This document shows, piece after piece, positions 59,300 to 64,000 of a DNA stretch of 64,000 bases. Source of the stretch: Brevibacillus brevis (GTDB taxonomy: Bacteria > Bacillota > Bacilli > Brevibacillales > Brevibacillaceae); contig NZ_CP030117.1 of NCBI RefSeq assembly GCF_001039275.2, positions 1,757,501 through 1,821,500 of the forward strand. Direction: 5' to 3'. The notes beneath the pieces are model-generated. The model did not search any database. It was not told where the DNA came from and was given only the letters and a program-made list of their open reading frames with translations. Each line of letters begins with the position of its first letter. The first letter of the stretch is position 1. Made by a program: the position numbers and the translations under genes.

Positions 59300-60184
59300 T
59301 CAGAATGGAATATGAAATTTTTGAAAGAACCAATTGTCGTCGAATTTTCTTTGGGCAGAGTATCGAACACGCTGAGCGGCAGCCCCGCTAGTCAGCACAT
59401 CATCCGCAATTTCACTGGCATTTGCGTAGAGCACAAGTTTTTTCGCAGCCTCAATCCGCTGCTCGCTAAAATGGCTGTACGCCATTCGAAGCATGTTGTA
59501 ATAAATGTGCTCATGTGCAACTGTGTAAGGATGAACTTGCCTAAACAAATGCAAGATTTTTACGGATGGCTGGACCATACACGTATAACCGAATAGCCAC
59601 ATTTTGATGGAAAACTCGATATCTTCAAATCCCCATATGCGAAAACCACGGTCAAAACCCCCGACTTTCATAAAAGCTTCTCTAGTGACCAGGAAGCATC
59701 CCCCTGGCAATATCGCAACCTGTGCCGGGCCTGTTGGCTTTGGATACCAAGTGATCTCCAACTTCTGATTCAAATTTTGCCCATAACCAATTTTATGTGG
59801 CTCCGTCATGGAAGCGATTCCCGGAGCAACGCCATCTGCTTTTTTGGTAAGGATGAGCTCCATCATGCGATCGATCCAAAAGTTTTCAAAAGACAGATGG
59901 GCATCGCAAAAAATGAAGTAGTTGCCGCGGGCATGATTCACACCCAGGTTTCTTGCTGCTGCAGCACCAATGCCTTCTGTTGTGATTAATTTTATTTTTT
60001 CATTTTGCGCTTGGCCTTGTAAAAAGTGACAACCGTTATCTGTTGAGGCATCATCGACTACGATCACTTCATACGGATAGGTGGTTCTTGTATTTAAAAG
60101 GGAAGTGATGGTAGAACGCACATTGTCCCCCTCATTTTTTACAGGAATGATAATGGAGATTAGGGGCATTTGTGAGGTGGGCAT
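59300..60184 (-). CDS. Family 2 glycosyltransferase
   Basis: 294 aa from ATG 60184 (AAGGAGTGGTCAT upstream), not the longer frame. GT-A fold: LISIIIPVKNEGDNVRSTIT, then VIVVDDASTDNG, and the DAHLSFE segment with the metal-binding DxH in place of DxD, as in polypeptide GalNAc-transferase-like enzymes. GGFDRGFRIWGFEDIEFSIK is the acceptor-loop WGxED motif. It transfers a sugar from a nucleotide donor to a protein or carbohydrate acceptor. It is adjacent to the cysteine-rich surface gene. Confidence 0.9.
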   Translation of the reverse strand: MPTSQMPLISIIIPVKNEGDNVRSTITSLLNTRTTYPYEVIVVDDASTDNGCHFLQGQAQNEKIKLITTEGIGAAAARNLGVNHARGNYFIFCDAHLSFENFWIDRMMELILTKKADGVAPGIASMTEPHKIGYGQNLNQKLEITWYPKPTGPAQVAILPGGCFLVTREAFMKVGGFDRGFRIWGFEDIEFSIKMWLFGYTCMVQPSVKILHLFRQVHPYTVAHEHIYYNMLRMAYSHFSEQRIEAAKKLVLYANASEIADDVLTSGAAAQRVRYSAQRKFDDNWFFQKFHIPF

Positions 60185-60253
60185 ATGACCACTCCTTTCT
60201 GTAGCATCGTATGCGCAAAGCGCTTCTTCGGAACAGTCATCGCCAAAAATGTT

Positions 60254-60282
60254 CACTTTGGACACTAGGCATTCATACAATA
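60254..60282 (+). promoter_or_regulatory. Candidate sigma-K promoter of the 452-aa gene
   Basis: CAC (60254-60256), 17-bp spacer, CATACAATA (60274-60282) matches the sigma-K CATANNNTA consensus, ~38 bp before the start at 60321. Suggests mother-cell expression. Confidence 0.45.
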
Positions 60283-60320
60283 TCGCGGACTGAAGGAAAG
60301 TGTCGTGAGGAGAGATGGAA

Positions 60321-61679
60321 ATGGATGTTGAGGTATATTACAGTGGTCAACGTGGCGGGTCCATGCCGTATGCGGCTCTGCCAGCGTTTCGTTTATTTTG
60401 CAAGCAAAATGGCTTTCAATTGAAGTGGGATTCGACGAATAAAAGAGTGGACCTGGATTCGGGGTTGAAAGGTAAAGTTTGCGTCCTTTTTACAGGTATC
60501 TCTTCAGGAGGGACCGCCTACGAGTGGGAGGTATTGGGGAACGTTCAAAAATTTCTCTCTGATAGCGGGATGGAGGTCGTCTTAAGCCAAAACAATCCGT
60601 CTCTGGCGAAAAATACGGATGTCGCCATACGGTTTAGCTTGAAGGAAATGCGGGCCCTGGAAAAACCTAGACTGATTTTCTTTCAGTCGGAGGATGAAAA
60701 GCGGCAAGATTTGGTCAAGTGCTTGCGTTCAGAAATGCAGCAGTCAGGAATCCCGTGTCACTATAAAATAACCAAAAACCAAAAGCAACCAACGATCGTT
60801 CACATCCAGTTGCAGTTGCCGCTTTATACGGAAGTGAACAAGCGAAAAATTTATGCGGAAAAAATTGCGCTACATTTAGCGTCAGGGGTTTTGGAGTATT
60901 TCCAAAATGGATTGCACATTCAACCAATGGCGTTTTTACCACCCAACATTTTAAAGCTGTTTTATTCCACGATGCTCTTTACCTCTGATGAGGAAAGTCA
61001 GCAGGGGGCTAATGAAAAGGCATTAGCAGAGGAACAAATCATGATTCAGGAAAGTGACCAGCCGACTGCTGAGGCCAGTGACTCAAATAGAGAAGGAATC
61101 AGCGAATCAGACAGTGAACGGGAAGAGCTGTTGATCTTGGCAGAGGAAGAACTGCTCGAACAAGTAGTGACCATTCATCCGGTCGAAGAAGTGCCTGAAC
61201 AGGTTGAAATTCGTACAGCGGCAGAAGTGTATTTTGATTACACATTGATTCACTCTGAATCAGTTGAGAAGCCGTACCTGTTGATTGGGACACTTCAGGT
61301 GAAGAATACGGGGAATGTAGAACTGAAAAATCCAATCGTTTGCCTGCGTGTCTCGCCTGTCGATTCAATTAAAATGGGAGGGCAGGTATTGCCACCGAAG
61401 CTCGTGGAGACGATGGCCGTGCAAGGTACATCGGGCTTAAAAGGATGGAGATACTTGGAAGACGATTGGTTTGCCCAAGCGATGGAGAGAGGGGAATACT
61501 GGATAGCGCCGATCCAACCCGTAACCATTACACCGGAATCGACGGAATCGTTCCAAAACTTCCAGATTTCTTTTATGAAACAAGAAACGGGGAAGGGAAT
61601 CGTCGTCGAGGGTGTCGTGCTGTGCAACGATCAGACGGTACACTTTTCCGCCAATAACCGGATCGCCGTGTCTTTCTAA
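60321..61679 (+). CDS. Hypothetical protein, 452 aa, possibly spore-associated
   Basis: ATG 60321 is preferred (GAGGAG 8 nt upstream; ATG 60315 is too close). Residues 1-190 are a mixed alpha/beta domain (VCVLFTGISSGGTAYEWEVL; VLSQNNPSLAKNTDVAIRFS). A highly acidic linker follows (about 225-300: EEESQQGANEKALAEEQ and similar). The C-terminal beta domain (LLIGTLQVKNTGNVELKNPI) resembles an NEW/Ig-like fold seen in surface proteins. No signal peptide. Divergent from the GT2 gene. Confidence 0.68.
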   Translation: MDVEVYYSGQRGGSMPYAALPAFRLFCKQNGFQLKWDSTNKRVDLDSGLKGKVCVLFTGISSGGTAYEWEVLGNVQKFLSDSGMEVVLSQNNPSLAKNTDVAIRFSLKEMRALEKPRLIFFQSEDEKRQDLVKCLRSEMQQSGIPCHYKITKNQKQPTIVHIQLQLPLYTEVNKRKIYAEKIALHLASGVLEYFQNGLHIQPMAFLPPNILKLFYSTMLFTSDEESQQGANEKALAEEQIMIQESDQPTAEASDSNREGISESDSEREELLILAEEELLEQVVTIHPVEEVPEQVEIRTAAEVYFDYTLIHSESVEKPYLLIGTLQVKNTGNVELKNPIVCLRVSPVDSIKMGGQVLPPKLVETMAVQGTSGLKGWRYLEDDWFAQAMERGEYWIAPIQPVTITPESTESFQNFQISFMKQETGKGIVVEGVVLCNDQTVHFSANNRIAVSF

Positions 61680-61687
61680 TAGGGAAG

Positions 61688-61721
61688 AAAAGCCACCATT
61701 TCAGTAGAAATGATGGCTTTT
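61688..61721. terminator. Bidirectional terminator
   Basis: 15-bp stem AAAAGCCACCATTTC/GAAATGATGGCTTTT with one G-T pair and a 4-nt loop, between the 452-aa gene and the convergent CAP gene. Confidence 0.92.
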
Positions 61722-61739
61722 CCGTTCCGCTCCGCGCCT

Positions 61740-62828
61740 CTATTTTTTCAAGAACATTTGCACGAACGTCTTCCCGTGCGGACCGCCATTCACAACAGCA
61801 ATGGCTACGTAGTCGTATGTCGGACTCATGATATTGGTTTTGTGCCCGGAGGAATTCATGAACATTTGATGAGCGCTGCTTACAGAGTAGTTTTGAGCAA
61901 TATTTTCAGCAGCAGCTAAATAGCGAATACCAAAAGTATCCATCATTTGAAACGGTGAGCCGTAAGTGGGAGAGGTGTGGCTAAAGTAACCTTTGCTTAC
62001 CATCTCTTGGGCTTTCACACGTGCAACGTTCACCAACTGCATGTCCACTTGATAGGGTGCGAGGCCGCGGCTGGTGCGCTCTTGATTCACGAGCTGAACC
62101 ATTTCTTTTTCCTCAGCCGTCAAACCAGCGGGAAGAGGAACTTGCGTGCCAGCACCAGGGTTTTGCGGTTGCTCAGGCTTGCTTGGTGTTACGGGAGTAG
62201 TTGGATTTGTTGGCTTCGTATCTGGCCCGGGCTGCACTGGGTTGTTCTTGTATTGCGTTTGAATGGCCGTATAGGTTTTGGCATCAGCTTCACCAGTCAA
62301 CGGTTGTTTATTGCGCGACTGGAATAGCATGACGGCAAAGCGCGTAGATTCATCGTAATAACCCGAGGCAGTTACTTTGTATCCGAGGCCAGCGAGCATC
62401 TTTTGCAATTGCTTCACGTTCTCACCGCTAGCACCCAATTTCAGTGTAGCGTAATCATTGGACTCAGCAGGCTTGCTAGGCTTGGAAGGTGTGCTTGGCT
62501 GTGTCGGCTGCTCTTGCTTGCGAGCTTGGTACACGCTCTTCAGTTTATCGTAAGTGGTTTTGTTTACAATTCCGGTTTGCGGTAGCTTGTATTTTTTCTG
62601 AAAAGCTTTGACGTTATAAACTGTGTAGCTGTTGTATGTCTTGTCCACTACCAGCTTGTAGTCGTAATGGAGTGCATCGAGCATCTTTTCCACTTCAAGC
62701 ACGCGCGAGCTCTTCATCCCTTTTTTCAAAGAGGTAAAACTTGTTTTCGCAAATGCAGGTTGTCCGATCATGGTTACGAGGACGGACAGGGAAAGGATGG
62801 TTGCCATTTTTTTCATGTTGCGATTCAT
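61740..62828 (-). CDS. Secreted CAP-domain protein with two peptidoglycan-binding domains
   Basis: 362 aa from ATG 62828 (AAAGG 9 nt upstream). Signal peptide ends around QPAFA. Two PG_binding_1 domains follow (LKKGMKSSRVLEVEKMLDAL and LKLGASGENVKQLQKMLAGL), joined by a Pro/Thr/Ser linker. The C-terminal ~125 residues are a CAP/SCP domain: EEKEMVQLVNQERTSRGLAP, VNVARVKAQEMVSKGYFSHT, with the His/Glu pair of AAENIAQNYS and SSGHKTNIMSP. Such proteins (YkwD-like) bind cell wall or spore cortex; enzymatic role is not established. Confidence 0.9.
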   Translation of the reverse strand: MNRNMKKMATILSLSVLVTMIGQPAFAKTSFTSLKKGMKSSRVLEVEKMLDALHYDYKLVVDKTYNSYTVYNVKAFQKKYKLPQTGIVNKTTYDKLKSVYQARKQEQPTQPSTPSKPSKPAESNDYATLKLGASGENVKQLQKMLAGLGYKVTASGYYDESTRFAVMLFQSRNKQPLTGEADAKTYTAIQTQYKNNPVQPGPDTKPTNPTTPVTPSKPEQPQNPGAGTQVPLPAGLTAEEKEMVQLVNQERTSRGLAPYQVDMQLVNVARVKAQEMVSKGYFSHTSPTYGSPFQMMDTFGIRYLAAAENIAQNYSVSSAHQMFMNSSGHKTNIMSPTYDYVAIAVVNGGPHGKTFVQMFLKK

Positions 62829-62923
62829 CTCATCACGCCTTTCTCTGGTTTGTCGCATCACAATGGTACTAAATGTGGAACAAATGAGAAAAGCACAAAA
62901 TATTGGAAAGAGGTGGAGGTGGA

Positions 62924-63271
62924 ATGTTTGACCTCTCTTGGATCGACCTAATCATTCTCGTGCTGGCAAGCTTTCGTCTCACGCATTTGATTGTTTTTGA
63001 TGAGATCACGTCTTTTCTGCGAAACCCATTTTACCAGGTGTTATATGTACCCGATGAGTCGGGGCAAATGGTCCGGGACTTTCAATTTAAAGGAGGGAGG
63101 TTGCGCCAATGGATAGGCAAATTGTTGAGCTGCCATTGGTGCGTGGGAATTTGGGTGGGAGCTTTGGTTGTTGGGTTGTATATGTATGTGCCAGCCGCCT
63201 ATCCTTTGTTGCTCCTGCTTGCCATAGCCGGAGCGGCGGCTGTCATTGAAACGAAGCTATATACGAGTTGA
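62924..63271 (+). CDS. YjcA-like DUF1360 membrane protein
   Basis: 115 aa from ATG 62924 (GGTGGAGGTGGA upstream). N-terminal helix LIILVLASFRLTHLIVFDEI with the RLTHLIVFDxI motif, then a hydrophilic loop and two hydrophobic segments (CHWCVGIWVGALVVGLYMYV and a C-terminal one). The C-x2-C pair sits at the membrane start. B. subtilis YjcA of this family is a sporulation gene; function unknown. Confidence 0.8.
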   Translation: MFDLSWIDLIILVLASFRLTHLIVFDEITSFLRNPFYQVLYVPDESGQMVRDFQFKGGRLRQWIGKLLSCHWCVGIWVGALVVGLYMYVPAAYPLLLLLAIAGAAAVIETKLYTS

Positions 63272-63275
63272 ATGG

Positions 63276-64000
63276 TTAACTCCTTGAAAAAGTTCTGTAC
63301 ACGATCACTTCGTCATACGAAAGTGGAATAATCTCTTCGGCCATGTATCCCCCCACGATTCTCTGCTGGACTTGAGGGGTGCTCGGTACACCGACACTGG
63401 AAGAAGCGATGTCCACACGAATCGTCGTGGCATTCGGATCGAGCGGAATTTCGAGGACAAAGGTGGGTTTATCAACGGTAAAACTTTTTACTTTTACGCC
63501 ATTCACGAGCGCAGTCAAAACAATGGGCTTTGGCAATTTTACGGGGGAGCCAGGGATTTTGCCCTTCACTAACAACATTTGAGCTGGCGCAGACGGATCT
63601 GATTCCACAATTGCGCGCAGGACAGGAGGCGCCCACAAGTCCATTCCCCGATTCATGCTTGTGATTCTGGTTGTATTAGATGGAAAGGACTTATAGAGCC
63701 GCAACAGGTCGAGTACACCCATGCTTTTGTATTGTGGAACATACGATATCCAATGGCTGGGGATGGACGAATAATTTTTCGCAAGTGATCGCAATACTTC
63801 AGGTACTCCGACAGAATGCCATTGCGTAGCTGATTTGCAGGTCGTGTGGATTCGGGCGTTTCCTAAGTAGTGAGGCACATAACCGATGGGATAAAATTTG
63901 GCGATGCGCATCCACAGGTCGTAATCCATGCAAAATTGCAATTTTTCATCCACGCCCCCCATATGCCTGAAAACGTGGGTCCTGATGAAAGCGGATGGCT
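63276..64000 (-). CDS. Glycosyltransferase family 2 protein, C-terminal part (5' end outside window)
   Basis: The frame is open to the right edge: residues SAFIRTHVFRHMGG precede the first internal ATG at 63962, so the true start lies beyond 64000. HMGGVDEKLQFCMDYDLWMR is the acceptor-side GT2 motif (D-Y-D-L-W). After the GT part (~residue 60 on) comes a ~150-residue beta-rich region (VVLTALVNGVKVKSFTVDKP), an added carbohydrate- or surface-binding module. The second GT2 in 4 kb. Confidence 0.82.
   Translation of the reverse strand, partial: PSAFIRTHVFRHMGGVDEKLQFCMDYDLWMRIAKFYPIGYVPHYLGNARIHTTCKSATQWHSVGVPEVLRSLAKNYSSIPSHWISYVPQYKSMGVLDLLRLYKSFPSNTTRITSMNRGMDLWAPPVLRAIVESDPSAPAQMLLVKGKIPGSPVKLPKPIVLTALVNGVKVKSFTVDKPTFVLEIPLDPNATTIRVDIASSSVGVPSTPQVQQRIVGGYMAEEIIPLSYDEVIVYRTFSRS

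Overview
The window is chromosomal DNA of a spore-forming, aerobic, Gram-positive member of the Bacillales, most likely Brevibacillus or a close relative (inference, not tested by search). The clues are strong Shine-Dalgarno sequences, frequent TTG/GTG starts, a gerE sporulation regulator with a sigma-K type promoter, sdhAB upstream, an immune inhibitor A protease and many secreted proteins.

Layout. 1-2.4 kb: end of the succinate dehydrogenase operon, then two ~200-bp palindromes and a MarR regulator. 2.6-7.4 kb: Vpr-like subtilase, an unknown gene and CheX. 7.4-10.9 kb: a compact unit of two GNAT-like proteins around an ABC exporter with a C-terminal cyclic-nucleotide-binding fold, ending in a cationic 38-residue peptide gene and a terminator; it looks like a peptide modification/export cassette of unknown product. 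11.0-13.8 kb: three Opp/Dpp-like permeases, two of them tandem duplicates, with no ATPase or binding protein. 14.1-22.6 kb: an insertion hotspot at gerE. Two nearly identical 328-bp copies of gerE plus terminator flank 5.4 kb of AT-rich unknown genes and a decayed tyrosine integrase; a third, partial terminator copy closes a second block holding a propeller lectin-like gene and remnants.

22.7-27.1 kb: multidomain GH18 chitinase; on the opposite strand a 26-residue amphipathic peptide gene reminiscent of delta-hemolysin, beside a small membrane protein; then a YcdB/PepSY-type secreted protein. 27.2-36.7 kb: a carbohydrate locus (ROK repressor, ABC binding protein and two permeases, three Gfo/Idh/MocA dehydrogenases, a TIM-barrel isomerase, a ROK kinase) that would take up a sugar or cyclitol, oxidise/isomerise it and phosphorylate it; the transport ATPase must come from elsewhere. 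36.8-48.7 kb: two membrane-anchored unknowns, cysteine synthase, FAD monooxygenase, M20 amidohydrolase, sensor kinase, MFS exporter with a palindromic operator, TrmB-type regulator, and immune inhibitor A.

48.8-52.3 kb: a complete fixABCX-type electron-transfer-flavoprotein operon. 52.5-64 kb: a JAMM peptidase, a 1,549-residue coiled-coil protein built from heptad-quantised DNA repeats, and a probable spore/cell-surface region (cysteine-rich protein, two GT2 glycosyltransferases, an unknown with a sigma-K-like promoter, a CAP-domain protein, a YjcA-like protein). No rRNA, tRNA or CRISPR array was recognised.
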